Shown: positions 29,201-38,700 of the stretch, in pieces
Numbering within the stretch: the stretch's first letter is position 1
Layout of the letters: each line of letters begins with the position of its first letter
DNA from: Flavobacterium sp. UGB4466
GTDB lineage: Bacteria; Bacteroidota; Bacteroidia; Flavobacteriales; Flavobacteriaceae
Direction: 5' to 3'
Assembly (NCBI RefSeq): GCF_903469665.1
Contig: NZ_CAGKLC010000024.1
Span: 1-62,981 of the forward strand
DNA: 62,981 bases
The notes under the pieces: model-generated
The model's input: only the letters and a program-made list of their open reading frames with translations
Database searches by the model: none
Told to the model about the DNA's origin: nothing
Made by a program: the position numbers and the translations under genes

Positions 29201-30366
29201 TAGAGGAGAATCTGATCCATTTTATTGACCTGTCGGAAGAATTCAACAAGGAAGAGATTGCAGAGACTCTTACCCGCCAGGAATTAACGCTCTCTTTTGA
29301 TCTGAAAAAGGACCTTCCTTTAAGAATAAACATAATCAAACTAAGCGATAAGGAACACATTCTAAACATCACATTGAACCATATGGCCGCAGACGGCTGG
29401 TCTTTAAAAATACTTTTTGAGGAACTCATCAGGTATTATGACAGTCTGGTAAAAGGGGAGGATATTTCTTTACCACCCTTGCGAATTCATTATAAAGACT
29501 ATGTATCATGGAAAAAAAATGATGAGGAACAACTGGTCAAAGACCAGAAGAGCAAAGAATTTTGGCTGCAGCAGTTGCAGGGAGAACTGCCCGTATCTAA
29601 TCTTCCGGCAGACTATCCGCGCAAGAGTACGGTTAAGAATTATGCAGGCGGAAATGTTTATGTAGAACTCTCTCAGGAACTGACCGCAAGTATAGAAAAA
29701 CTGGTAATCACGAAAAACTCAACACTTTTCTCTTTCTTACTATCGGTATTAAACATAGCCATTTTTCGATATACAAGGAATCAGGACATCATTGTAGGCA
29801 CCGTTGTTTCAGGAAGAGACATGCTCGAATTGGAAGAACAAATTGGGCTTTATATCAACACTATAGCCATCCGGAATATATTCGATCAGGATATTGATTT
29901 TACGGCACTGTACGAACAGGTACACCTTAATAATCTTCAAGTTTTTGAACATCAGAACTATTCTCTCGATTTACTGATAGACGAATTGTCCTTCAAAAAC
30001 GACGACTTAAAAACAGCTTCAATGTTTAATATAATGTTAGCGGTACAGAACTTTGACATGGTCAAAAATAGAGAAATAGAGGGATTAGAAATTATTTCTT
30101 ATGAAGGGAAGTATTCGGAAGGAATAAGTAAATACGATCTGACTCTCGATGCGATGGTACAGGACAACCATACCATGCTGATAAACTTCGAATTTAATTC
30201 AGGTTTATTCAAACCCGCTACCATTAAAGCATTTTCTAATTCATTTATACAAATTATGGAACAGGTGCTGCATAGCCCCGATATAAAAATCTCAGAAATA
30301 AATTTATCCAATACAATCAAGTCAGAACCTGAAAAAGTTAGTAAAAAAATAAGTTTTAATTTTTAA
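20299..30366 (+). CDS. NRPS1: halfC-A-T-C-A-T-C-A-T-C
   Basis: This 3,355-residue nonribosomal peptide synthetase begins with a C-terminal half condensation domain (about 1-225) that lacks HHxxxDG. Then come A1 (YTSGSTG near 387), T1 (Ser 773), C1 (HHIIGDG at 959), A2 (about 1424), T2 (Ser 1806), C2 (HHIIGDG at 1992), A3 (about 2457), T3 (Ser 2839) and a terminal C3 with NHMAADG (3027). Selectivity residues read by eye are DASTIAAVCK for A1 (Phe/Tyr-like) and DLYNNALTYK for both A2 and A3 (Ala-like). There is no epimerase or thioesterase. The protein ends in ISFNF. GTG 20299 is used; ATG 20308 or 20320 are alternatives. It is followed 10 bp later by the amidinotransferase gene. Confidence 0.95.
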   Translation: MKFMDRNMESNNIYLVSKYWKKKIVNREKVLGLQQQQNSLPCITIEAKELNYFNRLTNKNVIAQYTVISAIYTFLLKKLMHEFDGYLVSNYNDQHHSLLLSFPVDLKISFKEYLQKIKLEILETLKHSDSNDAPIAEKTIVNDLSLLSHYGINFNSDAKLECNGILFHVKIEDTIEIHASYLEGFVKQTIVEYLVQHLNYFIVNLEQNVAFNLSEYPLLSPKEKHQLVVDFNDTNVAYPKDKTIVDLFEEQVAKTPNNVAVVFGATELTYSALSEKANQLAHYISSKHIVNNGDIIGVFLPKSDTGIISLLAIVKLGAVYLPIDTNYPQERIDYLIKDSGLKLLIANDATLNIDNCDTVVIESIDFDASSSDTINKAISSEDLAYVIYTSGSTGHPKGVMVEHRSVINMALDQIRSFEISESDTIAWFASVSFDASVSEILMSLYSGATLSIPTEEIIKDQNQFISFLKDTKVSVVTFPPSYLGLLTENDISGLRCIITAGESANPGKAKAIVKSGIDYYNAYGPTECAVCVSIYEVKNDFDKSIIPIGKPISNTQVYILDEALQLLPIGVTGKLYVSGAGVTRGYLNKPELTAEKFISNPFIEGSRMYDTGDFGCWLPDGTIEFLGRKDHQVKIRGYRIELGEIENTILESSENLQQVVVEVKEHQQEKVLVAYLVAKSHIDKSELRAFLQERLPDYMIPGFYVALDALPLTPNGKIDRKSLPAVEGEDFIRKTYVAPKNDIENKLAVIWQEVLGIDTIGTTDNFFELGGHSLIISQVINRIHKQLGKTVSFKIFFVNPTIEGLSKQLQINEYRAITKAAEAASYPLTASQSRLWTLSQLEGGSLAYNMPGVVRLTGLVNVNTFEESFRFLIHRHEILRTYFKTNDEGEVRQHILAATQVNFSITEKDYSLVENQEAEIADYLQNKNNEPFDLEQASLVRASLIKLKENQYVFFLSLHHIIGDGWSIEILLSEVIKTYNALTQGKAIDLPELSLHYKDYTLWLNEELHQERQQASEQYWLQQFQGELPVLDMPAFKTRPLVKTYNGHNLTQHYSKAFLEKLKTFSKQQDVTLFMTLMAGINALLHKYTAQNDIIIGTPIAGREHPDLENQLGLYLNTLAIRTKLKEKSSFLDLVALQKETLLGAYDHQNYPFDALVGKLNLKRDTSRSALFDVLVVLQNQGQLNNLNNEELINFEISDYDFKSKTAQLDMSFTFVETEGLNLRIDYNTDIYEESLIERIFLHFENLLTGSIEQPQKNIREIHYLSEKEKHQLLADFNNTAVAYPKDKTIVDLLEEQAARTPNTIAAVFEETELTYQELNESANQLANYLRENYSVEPNDLVGLKLERNEKMIVAMLGILKSGAAYVPIDVHYPEDRIAYIEKDSNSKVIIDGAALERFSAVQEQYGKENLEKIHTTQDLAYVIYTSGTTGNPKGVMVEHSNAFELINWSDLEFDASKFEVMYAVTSYCFDLSIYEIFYPLSIGKKIRVLKNALDIKNYITKENKILLNTVPSVVRKLIEENIDLNNVSFINMAGEIVPVDIVSKLQAEKAEVRNLYGPSEDTTYSTNYVIQNQEYRSIPIGKPISNTQAYILDEALQLLPIGVTGKLYVSGAGVTRGYLNKPELTAEKFISNPFIEGSRMYDTGDFGCWLPDGTIEFLGRKDHQVKIRGYRIELGEIENAILDYSENLQQVVVEVKEHQQEKVLVAYLVAKSHIDKSELRAFLQERLPDYMIPGFYVALDALPLTPNGKIDRKSLPAVEGDDFIRKTYVAPKNDIENKLAVIWQEVLGIDTIGTTDNFFELGGHSLIISQVVNRIHKQLGKTVSFKIFFANPTIEGLSKQLQINEYSAITKAAEAASYPLTASQSRLWTLSQLEGGSLAYNMPGVVRLTGLVNVNTFEESFRRLIHRHEILRTYFKTNDEGEVRQHILAATQVNFTITEKDYSLVENQEAVIADYLQNKNNEPFDLEQAPLVRASLIKLKENQYVFFLSLHHIIGDGWSIEILLSEVIKTYNALTQGKAIDLPELRLHYKDYTLWLNEELHQERQQASEQYWLQQFQGELPVLDLPSFKTRPLVKTYNGHNLTQHYSKAFLEKLKTFSKQQDVTLFMTLMAGINTLLHKYTTQDDIIIGTPIAGREHPDLENQLGLYLNTLAIRTKLKEKNSFLDLVALQKETLLGAYDHQNYPFDALVGKLNLKRDTSRSALFDVLVVLQNQTQLNNLNNEELINFEISDYDFKSKTAQLDMSFTFVEAEGLNLRIDYNTDIYEESLIERIFLHFENLLTASIEQPEKNIREIHYLSEKEKHQLLTDFNNTAVAYPKDKTIVDLLEEQAARTPNTIAVVFEETELTYQELNESANQLANYLRQNYSIKPNDLVGLKLERNEKMIVAMLGILKSGAAYVPIDTHYPEDRIAYIEKDSNSKVIIDEAALERFSEIQEQYAKENLEKNHTTQDLAYVIYTSGTTGNPKGVMVEHSNAFELINWSDLEFDASKFEVMYAVTSYCFDLSIYEIFYPLSIGKKIRVLKNALDIKNYITKENKILLNTVPSVVRKLIEENTDLNNVSFINMAGEIVPVDIVSKLQTEKAEVRNLYGPSEDTTYSTNYVIQNQEYRSIPIGKPISNTQAYILDEALQLLPIGVTGRLYVSGAGVTRGYLNKPDLTAEKFISNPFIEGYRMYDTGDFGCWLPDGTIEFLGRKDHQVKIRGYRIELGEIENAILEYSENLQQVVVEVKEHQQEKVLVAYLVAKSHIDKSELRAFLQERLPDYMIPGFYVALEALPLTPNGKIDRKSLPAVEGDDFMRKTYVAPKNDIENKLAVIWQEVLGIDTIGTTDNFFELGGHSLKAIKVINRIKTEIGSGIEISDIFKYPTISSQGGCLDLAFKKVYSPIVSIPKQDFYEMSDMQKRLWIISSLEEEAIYNIPFACILSGSLNVERFKESVKRLIQRHESLRTRFVFFEGEPKQQIIAPENLEENLIHFIDLSEEFNKEEIAETLTRQELTLSFDLKKDLPLRINIIKLSDKEHILNITLNHMAADGWSLKILFEELIRYYDSLVKGEDISLPPLRIHYKDYVSWKKNDEEQLVKDQKSKEFWLQQLQGELPVSNLPADYPRKSTVKNYAGGNVYVELSQELTASIEKLVITKNSTLFSFLLSVLNIAIFRYTRNQDIIVGTVVSGRDMLELEEQIGLYINTIAIRNIFDQDIDFTALYEQVHLNNLQVFEHQNYSLDLLIDELSFKNDDLKTASMFNIMLAVQNFDMVKNREIEGLEIISYEGKYSEGISKYDLTLDAMVQDNHTMLINFEFNSGLFKPATIKAFSNSFIQIMEQVLHSPDIKISEINLSNTIKSEPEKVSKKISFNF
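21934..28818. repeat. In-frame 3,099-bp tandem repeat in NRPS1 (2.2 copies)
   Basis: The segment from the A-domain GKPISNTQ motif through T, C and the next A core repeats with an exact period of 3,099 bp (1,033 codons). Unit 1 is about 21943-25041, unit 2 about 25042-28140, and a partial third runs to 28818, where similarity stops abruptly at GGHSL of T3. Copies are nearly identical at DNA level, which indicates recent duplication or gene conversion. Confidence 0.9.
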
Positions 30367-30376
30367 AGTAAAAAGT

Positions 30377-31450
30377 ATGTCGCAAACAAAACCTATTGTA
30401 AGTTCTTACAATGAATGGGACCCGTTAGAAGAAGTAATCGTTGGAACAATGGAAGGTGCATCAGTACCGCCCTGGCATGTTACCCTGAAAGCAACAATGC
30501 CTGAAAACCACTGGGATTTTTATAAAAAAAATGGAGGAAAATTATTCCCTGCCGAACAGATAAAAGCTGCGCAGCTGGAACTGGACAACCTGGCTCATAT
30601 ATTGGAACAGGAGGGAGTTATCGTTAGAAGACCGGATCCGGTAGATTTTAACAGACCTTACAGCACTCCCGATTGGAAAAGCGAAGGTGGGTTATATAGC
30701 GCAATGCCACGCGATGTTTTATTGGTGATAGGTGAGAACATCATTGAAGCTCCGATGCCTTGGAGATCAAGACATCATGAAGTGAATTCTTTCAGACCAC
30801 TGATAAAAGAATATTTTAATAAGGGAGCAAAATGGTCGGCAGCTCCTAAGCCGCAATTGCTGGATGAACTTTATGATTATAATTATCAGGAAGGAAGCGG
30901 CAATGATCCTATTAATTATGTTATAAATGATTTTGAGCCGGTATTTGACGCCGCTGATTTTACCAAATGCGGTAAAGACATCTTTGTGCTTAAAAGCCAT
31001 GTAACCAATGATGCAGGTATTAAGTGGCTCCAGCAGCACATTGGGGATGACTATACCATTCATAAAATAGATTGTAATGACAGGCACCCGATGCACATTG
31101 ACACCACTTTTGTACCATTGGCACCCGGAAAACTGCTAATCCATCCCGACAGGATGAACAAAATTCCTGAGATGTTCAAAAGTTGGGACATTATGAAAGC
31201 CCCAGCACCGGTGATGCCGGACAGTCAGGTTTTGTATATGAGCAGCAAATGGCTTACCATGAACACCTTTATGATTGACAGTGAAAGAATTCTGGTGGAG
31301 AAAAACGAAAAACCAACCATCGAAGCACTGAAAAAATTTGGGATGAAACCAATACCGTGCAGTTTTTACAATTTCAACACTTTTGGCGGAGGTTTTCACT
31401 GTGCAACATTGGATATACGAAGAACGGGCGAACTTAAATCCTACTTTTAA
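30377..31450 (+). CDS. AGAT-type amidinotransferase
   Basis: This 357-residue enzyme closely resembles arginine:glycine amidinotransferase. Such enzymes move the amidino group of arginine onto an amine via a covalent Cys intermediate. Catalytic segments are visible: EPVFDAADF (acidic residues about 191-194), HPMHIDTTF (His about 240), SSKWLTMNTFMID and GGGFHCATLD (nucleophile Cys about 342). The gene lies between NRPS1 and the lysine 2,3-aminomutase gene, whose ATG overlaps its stop by one base. The likely acceptors are the side-chain amine of beta-lysine, giving beta-homoarginine, and perhaps the beta-amine of diaminopropionate. The acceptor is inferred from context; whether it acts on free or carrier-bound residues is unknown. 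Confidence 0.93.
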   Translation: MSQTKPIVSSYNEWDPLEEVIVGTMEGASVPPWHVTLKATMPENHWDFYKKNGGKLFPAEQIKAAQLELDNLAHILEQEGVIVRRPDPVDFNRPYSTPDWKSEGGLYSAMPRDVLLVIGENIIEAPMPWRSRHHEVNSFRPLIKEYFNKGAKWSAAPKPQLLDELYDYNYQEGSGNDPINYVINDFEPVFDAADFTKCGKDIFVLKSHVTNDAGIKWLQQHIGDDYTIHKIDCNDRHPMHIDTTFVPLAPGKLLIHPDRMNKIPEMFKSWDIMKAPAPVMPDSQVLYMSSKWLTMNTFMIDSERILVEKNEKPTIEALKKFGMKPIPCSFYNFNTFGGGFHCATLDIRRTGELKSYF

Positions 31451-32727
31451 TGCAAAATGAGCAAATAATTAGTACCGAAAAGGAGAAATCTTTTGTCCAA
31501 TCCTATCGGCATCGGGAATGGAATGATATTCCTGATGAGAAGTGGAACGATTGGAAATGGCAGTTAAGCAACAGGCTGAATAGCTTTGAAGAAATATCGG
31601 AAATTATCAATCTTACGCCTACCGAAGCTAACGCTTTAAATCAGAACTCGTTGTTTAGAGTTGACATTACCCCTTATTTTTTGAGTCTGGTAGACAAAGA
31701 CGATTTCAACTGCCCGATAAGGAGGCAGGTTTTGCCGACCGAGAAGGAAATGTATGATTTTAGCGGGATGAACGAAGATTCTTTAAGCGAAGACGAGTAT
31801 TCCCCCGTGAATGGTATCGTACACCGGTATCCGGATCGCGTTTTAATGCTGATCACGACCCAGTGTGCATCTTATTGCAGGTATTGTACAAGAAGCAGGT
31901 TGGTAGGAGACAGTTCAAAAAATTACAACTCCATTGATTTTGACAATCAGATTGAATACATAAGCAACAATCCACAAATCCGGGACGTGCTGCTGTCGGG
32001 GGGGGATCCTTTACTGCTGCCCATTAAAAGACTGGAATCGATCTTAATGCGATTAAGAGAAATTCCTCATGTCGAAATTATTAGACTTGGTACCAGGACA
32101 CCAGTATTCAACCCCAATATTATAACTCAGGAGTTTTGCGATATGGTAGAAAAATACCATCCTTTTTGGCTGAACATCCACGTGAATCATCCGAAAGAAA
32201 TTACTCCGGAATTACAACAGGCCTGTGACAAGCTGTTGAAAGCCGGCATTCCTTTAGGCAACCAGACCGTATTATTAAAAGGGATAAATGACACTGTCGA
32301 AATACAACGTAAGCTTTGTACCGAATTAGTGAAGATGCGGGTAAGACCTTATTATCTGTATCAATGTGATTTAGTAAAAGGAGCAGGCCATTTTCGAACT
32401 CCTATATCCAAAGGCATCGAGATTATGGAGGGACTTAGGGGGCATATTTCCGGATATGCCATTCCAACTTTTGTAATCGATGCACCTTACGGAGGCGGTA
32501 AAATTCCGCTGGCTCCAAACTATGTTTTAAGTCAGTCCCCAAATAAAGTTGTTTTAAGAAATTATGAAGGTTTTATTACCGTGTACACAGATGCGGATCA
32601 TGAACCGGATCATAAAATTACTTCGGGCAACAGGAAAGGCAAAGACATATCCATTATGGATTTGATTCAGGGCAATGAAAAATTTATAATGCCGCAAAAT
32701 TTTAGAAACTCAAAAAGAGAAGATTAA
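31450..32727 (+). CDS. Lysine 2,3-aminomutase (radical SAM, PLP)
   Basis: This 425-residue radical SAM enzyme converts L-lysine to beta-lysine. The iron-sulfur cluster motif CxxxCxxC is at C139, C143 and C146 (TQCASYCRYC). The PLP-binding Lys lies in APYGGGKIPLAPNYV near residue 346. The two acidic residues that hold the lysine side chain in characterised lysine enzymes seem present, in LKGINDTVE and in FVIDAP, which argues against a glutamate 2,3-aminomutase. Length matches the family. The start overlaps the amidinotransferase stop (TAATG) and its stop overlaps the NRPS2 start (TAATGG), so the three genes are translationally coupled. This strongly suggests it supplies beta-lysine to NRPS2. 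Confidence 0.93.
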   Translation: MQNEQIISTEKEKSFVQSYRHREWNDIPDEKWNDWKWQLSNRLNSFEEISEIINLTPTEANALNQNSLFRVDITPYFLSLVDKDDFNCPIRRQVLPTEKEMYDFSGMNEDSLSEDEYSPVNGIVHRYPDRVLMLITTQCASYCRYCTRSRLVGDSSKNYNSIDFDNQIEYISNNPQIRDVLLSGGDPLLLPIKRLESILMRLREIPHVEIIRLGTRTPVFNPNIITQEFCDMVEKYHPFWLNIHVNHPKEITPELQQACDKLLKAGIPLGNQTVLLKGINDTVEIQRKLCTELVKMRVRPYYLYQCDLVKGAGHFRTPISKGIEIMEGLRGHISGYAIPTFVIDAPYGGGKIPLAPNYVLSQSPNKVVLRNYEGFITVYTDADHEPDHKITSGNRKGKDISIMDLIQGNEKFIMPQNFRNSKRED

Positions 32728-35700
32728 TGGAGAATACCAATACAACTTTAGACACCGTTTTAACTCTTACATCTGCAAAGTTCCTTAAACAAGAAAAATA
32801 TTGGTCTGAAAGAATCGCTCAAATAGCAGAGAAAACACACTTAGTATTTACTAATAATACCACAGTTTCTGATGATTTTGAGAAAGAGGAATACGTTTTC
32901 AGTATGGATGAGCCAATCAGCGAAAAGATTTTTTCCCTGGCGAAAGGAAATGATCTGTCTGTTTATGTCATATTGGATGCTGTTCTGAAAATCATGCTTT
33001 ATAACTATCTGGATCAGGATACAATCACTACAATTTCATCGGTTTTAGAAGAAAATGCCGATGAAGAAACACTCAACGATTCGGTTTATATATCCGGAGA
33101 AATTGATGCTGCAAATTCTTTTAAAGAGTTTGTAATGCAATTGAGTGAGACCGTTGAGCTGTCTTATGAGAATCAGGATTATCCCCGGAATGTTTTAGCC
33201 GAAAAAATCAGTGGGAACAGCAACGACCTGTCCAACGTGTGGCATGTATTTGAGCCAATCCATGGAAGAGCTGAATCGACCGGCGATGATGTCGTTTTTA
33301 CATTTGAAAAAAACGGCAATGTGCTTCAGGGTAAAATAGAAGCCAACCCGGCTGCTGTACCCGGCATCTATCTTAAGCAGATGGGGATTCATTTCCTGAA
33401 TGTAGCGAGGGTGGTAATAAGCAACCCCGAAATTCTTCTTCAGGATATCAGCCTATTTTCTGATAGTGAAATAAAATATTACGAAGACGGATGGAATCCA
33501 CCTGTGAGTTTAGCTGCCCTTTCGGCTGATACGATCCATGCTGTTTTTGAAAGTCAGGCGGATAGTAACCCCGATAATTTATTTGCAATCGATTCCCAAA
33601 GCCAGCTTACTTATAGACAGGTAAACGAAAGGAGCAATCGGTTGGCACATTATCTATTGGAAAAAAACGACCTTAAAAATGCGGTAATTGGAATCTATTT
33701 AGAGAGATCGAATGACCTTATTATCTCCATATTGGCCATACTAAAGGCAGGGGGTACATTCTTCATGATAGATCCTACACTTCCTGCCGACAGGATTGAG
33801 GTGATGCTTGCAGAAGTGAAAGTTCCGATCATCATTTCAAAAGCTCCCTACAGTAATGCTGTAGCTCATGAAAGCAGGACAATAGTAGATCTGGATCATT
33901 TGTCCTTAGAGCATTATCCGGTTACAAATAGTAAAGCTACAGCCGGTCCAAAAGATCCGGCATATCTTATGTTCACTTCCGGTTCAACAGGTAACCCGAA
34001 AGCAGTACTTATTTTGCATGAATCTTTTGTTTCCAGAATGAGCTGGTTAACCAATCAGTACAACCTCACAGATCGCGATGTGACCATTCAGAAAACACCT
34101 TTGTCTTTTGATCCTTCTATTTGTGAAATGTTTCGTGGTGTAGCTTCAGGAGCAAAAATTTATTTTTTACCCAATGGCGAAGAAAAAAATCCAGAAGCTA
34201 TTCTTGAGGCGGTAAGTACCTATAAAGTAACCACTATGGATTTTGTTCCATCCATGCTTGCTGTTTTTTTGGATTATATCAATACGTTTGAAAATCATAT
34301 TGAAAAACTGGCCACTTTAAGATGGATATTTACGGGTGCTGAAGCTCTGTCGTCCAGAGTTGTCAATTCTTTTAACGATACCTTGTTTGCTACAAATGGC
34401 ACAAGATTAATAAACACGTGGGGCGCAACAGAAGTAACGGTTGATGTGACTTATTATGATTGTTCTGTTTTTCCGTATGAGCTTAAAAAAGTTTCAGTAG
34501 GAAAACCAATTGAAAATGCCCGGTTATACTTACTCAATAAGCATAAAAAGTTTACACCAATGGGAATGATTGGCGAACTTTATGTAGCCGGTATTTATGT
34601 GTCAAATGGCTATTATAATGCTGAAGAACTGAATGCGGAAAAATTTGTTACCATTGAAAATTTTGGTACTACCCGATTTTACAAAACGGGCGATTTCGCA
34701 AGATGGCAACCGGACGGAAATTTAGATTTTATAGGAAGAAAAGACAATCAGTTAAAAGTTAGAGGTATACGAATAGAAAGTGCCGATATTGAGTACCAAA
34801 TTCTAAAATTGAATGCCGTAAGTCAGGCTTTTGTAACGGTTATTCAGGATCCAAAAACAGAAAATGATTATCTGGCTTGTTACATCGTTCCCAAAAACAA
34901 TAGCGAACCCATTAAGGCCGCAACGATCAAAGAAGAGCTGAAGACAAAACTGCCGGAGTATTACATGCCGGACTATTTTTTCTTTTTGGACAGCTTTCCT
35001 TTAACCGCAAATGAAAAAATCGATACCGCAAAACTTCCAAAGATTATCAATGCAAAAGACAGTCTGACTTCGGAATATGAAGCTCCCGGTACTGACTTAG
35101 AACGAAGCATTACCTTGATTTGGCAGGAACTCCTCAATTTAGAAAAGGTTGGGGTTAATGATTTGTTTTTTGACATTGGCGGACATTCTTTAAATGCGGT
35201 TTCGCTGATCTCGCTTTTGCATAAAAAATTGAGTATTAAAATTGAGATAAAAGATATTTTTAAATACTCTACCATCAGATCGCTTGCCTCGTTTATTGAG
35301 GAAAATAAACTGGATTCTGCCTATTATGAAATTCCAAAGATTTCGAAAAAAAAATATTATAAAACAACCAGTTCTCAAAAGCGTCTTTGGTCTTTAAGTA
35401 AATTTGATGAGGCTTCAGTAGCCTATAATGTCCCGGTAGCCGCGGAACTTAAAGGGGAACTAAATATTGATTACTTAAAAAAAGCTTGTGCCGCTTTAAT
35501 AGAAAGGCATGAAATACTGAGAACAGCTTTCGTTCTTTTGGATGACGAAATCGTGCAGAACGTGTTGCCGTTCAGCCCGGAATTTTCAGCGTTGGAATAT
35601 CTGGATTACAGCAAAGCAAACAATGGGGAGGCAAAAATCAATAGCTATATTGAAGATTTCATTCAGCATAAATTTGATTTAGAAAAGGGACCGCTGATAC

Positions 35701-38700
35701 AGCTAAGTCTCTTGAAAAAAGCGGATGAAGATTATTTACTGCTCATCTGCATGCACCATATTATATCCGATTCCTGGTCTCTCAAAATAATAATGAAAGA
35801 TATCTTATCGTATTATAATGCTTTTTCTGCCCAGATTCCGGTAAATCTTGCTCCCCTGGAAATTCAGAACAAGGATTATGCAGAATGGGAGAATAGTAAT
35901 ATCGATTTAAAAGAAAGAGCATACTGGAGTCAGAAACTCGAGGGAGATCTTTTGAAGATTGACCTGCCTTCGTTCAGCGAGCGTCCAAAAACGCAGACTT
36001 ATAATGGAACGTATGTGGTTTACACGCTTCCGTCAAACAGTACAAAAAACCTGCAGGCACTAGGTAAAGAGTACAATGCGACGCTTTTCATGACCGCAAT
36101 GTCTCTTTTTAATTATATATTTTATAAGTATACCGGAAACACTGACATTATACTGGGTACTGTTATTGCCAACAGAGAAAAATTATCGTTACAAGATCAA
36201 ATCGGATTCTATATTAATACCTTAGTGATAAGGACACAATTTGATCGGGATGGTAAGTTTTCGGACCTTATCAGTCTGACAAAAAATAATATAATTGAAG
36301 CCTTTGAGCATAAAGATTATCCTTTTGATGAGCTGGTCAATGATATAAATATTAAGAGGGATTTAGGCCGCTCTCCGGTTTTTGATGTTTTGATTGAAAC
36401 TCAAAATTATGCCAATACCATTTCTTCGGATGATAATCTGAGTGCAGAATCGGTTGAAGTGAATGTGATAAAAGCAGATAATAAAACAGCGATTTGTGAT
36501 TTGAACATCATGCTGGTGGAACAAGCGAACGGAGAAATTATTTTCAATGCCAGATACAATACTGACGTTTATGAGTCTGAGCATATCGAGCGTTTGTTCA
36601 CTCATTTTAATTATTTGTTAGATCAGGTTGGAATTGATTCGGACAAAAACCTTAGCGATTATGATTTGCTGATTGAAGAAGACAAAAAACGCATCAGCCA
36701 ATTCAACAAGACGGATAAATTTGTTCCTCAAAAAACAATTCCGAACTATATAAAAGAGCATTCGCAAACCAACCCTGATTTATGCGCGATTTTGTACAAT
36801 GGCGTGCAAACCAGCTATGGTGAACTTCATAAGGAAAGTAGTCAGATTGCAAATTTCCTGTCATTAAATACCGACAATAAACTTATAGGTGTTTTAATGA
36901 AACGCTCCCCTGAAATCGTAAAAACCATTACAGGAGTATGGAAAGCGGGTATGACCTACCTGCCTTTTGACCCAACGTATCCTTACCAGCGTATCAAAAA
37001 GTTAATCAACGACGCCGGTCTGGAAATGCTTGTGATCGATACAAACTTTGTAAAAGAAGCATTGTTATTGCAGTGGGATTGTCCGGGTCTTAAAAGTATC
37101 TTTTGTGTCAACAGTGAAAATATCTTTCTGGAAGCCGAATCAAAAAATGCTTCTATGAACAGAGATCTTTGGGAGTATGTAGCCGAACGTTCTACTGATG
37201 ATATCACGGCTGGTGGCTGGCTCAACAGTTATACCGGTAAACCTTTCAGCCGGGAAGAGATGAACGAGTATCGTGAAAATGCCCGATTCAAGATAAGCCA
37301 GGAAATAAACACAAAATCGAAAGTACTGGAAATAGGTTGTAGCTCAGGAATTACCATGTTTGCCATCGCTCCTTTGGTTAGGGAATATCACGGGGTAGAT
37401 TTATCGGCAAACGTTTTAAAAAACAACGAAGCAACGATTAAGGAATTAGAGCTTGAAAATATTCAGCAACACAACCTTTTTGCCCATGAAATTGACCAAA
37501 TTCAGACGGGTGATTTCGACCTGATTGTTATCAATAGTGTTATACAGAATTTTCATGGCTATAATTATCTCCTGGATGTATTGGAAAAATGTTTTGCCTT
37601 ATTGGGCAATCATGGGAAAATTTTCATTGGAGATATCATGGACAACGATAAGAAAGAAAGTCTGATAACTTCCCTGCAAGATTATAAAGAGGCCAATAAC
37701 AATGAAAGAGTTAAACTGGAGTGGGACGAAGAATTTTTTGTGGAAAGATATTTCTTTGATGATTTAAAGTTTAAATACAATTTCATCAGCGAGGTACTGC
37801 ATACCGATAAAATTGGAAGTATTGAAAATGAATTGTATTCTTTTCGCTATGATACCCTAATTTCTTTAGATAAATCTCAAACAAACACCGCGGGAGGTGT
37901 TCAAAAAAGGTATCAGTACGACAAGCGTTCCCTTAAAAAAGAGAACGATACCTATTCTGATTTGTCCAATTTAGACGAGGCTGCTTATATCATTTACACT
38001 TCCGGTTCAACGGGCGAACCCAAAGGTGCAATTTTACATCATTTGGGGATGATGAACCATATCTATGCCAAAATTGACGACCTCGAAATAACAGCTGATA
38101 GTGTAGTGGCACAAAATGCTTCACAAGGATTTGATATTTCAATATGGCAGTTTTTTGCCGCTCTGGTTCAGGGAGGGTCAATTGTCATTTATGATGATGA
38201 TACGATAACGAATCCCGAAAACCTGTTGTATCATTTAACTTCAGATCAGGTAAGCATACTTGAAGTCGTGCCTTCTTATCTCTCACTGTTATACAATTCG
38301 GCAGAAAACAATGGTTTTAAGGAACTGGAGCATTTAAAATATCTGTTAGTTACGGGTGAGACAGTACATCATGCCCTGATCAGCAAATGGTTTGATGCCT
38401 TTCCGAATATCCCGATTGTCAATGCATACGGGCCAACAGAAACCTCTGATGATATTACACATTATATCATGAAAGAATGTCCTCAGGGGCCAAACATATT
38501 GATTGGAAAAACTTTACAGAATTTCAGGATCTACATCATCGACGATTCGTTTCAACAGGTTCCGATAGGAGTAAGGGGAGAAATTGTAGTTTCGGGTATA
38601 GGAGTCGGATATGGATATCTGAACAATCCTCAAAAAACGAGTGAGGTATTTTTGGATGATCCTTTTCAGTCTTCCAAAGTTCCGATGTACCGAACAGGAG

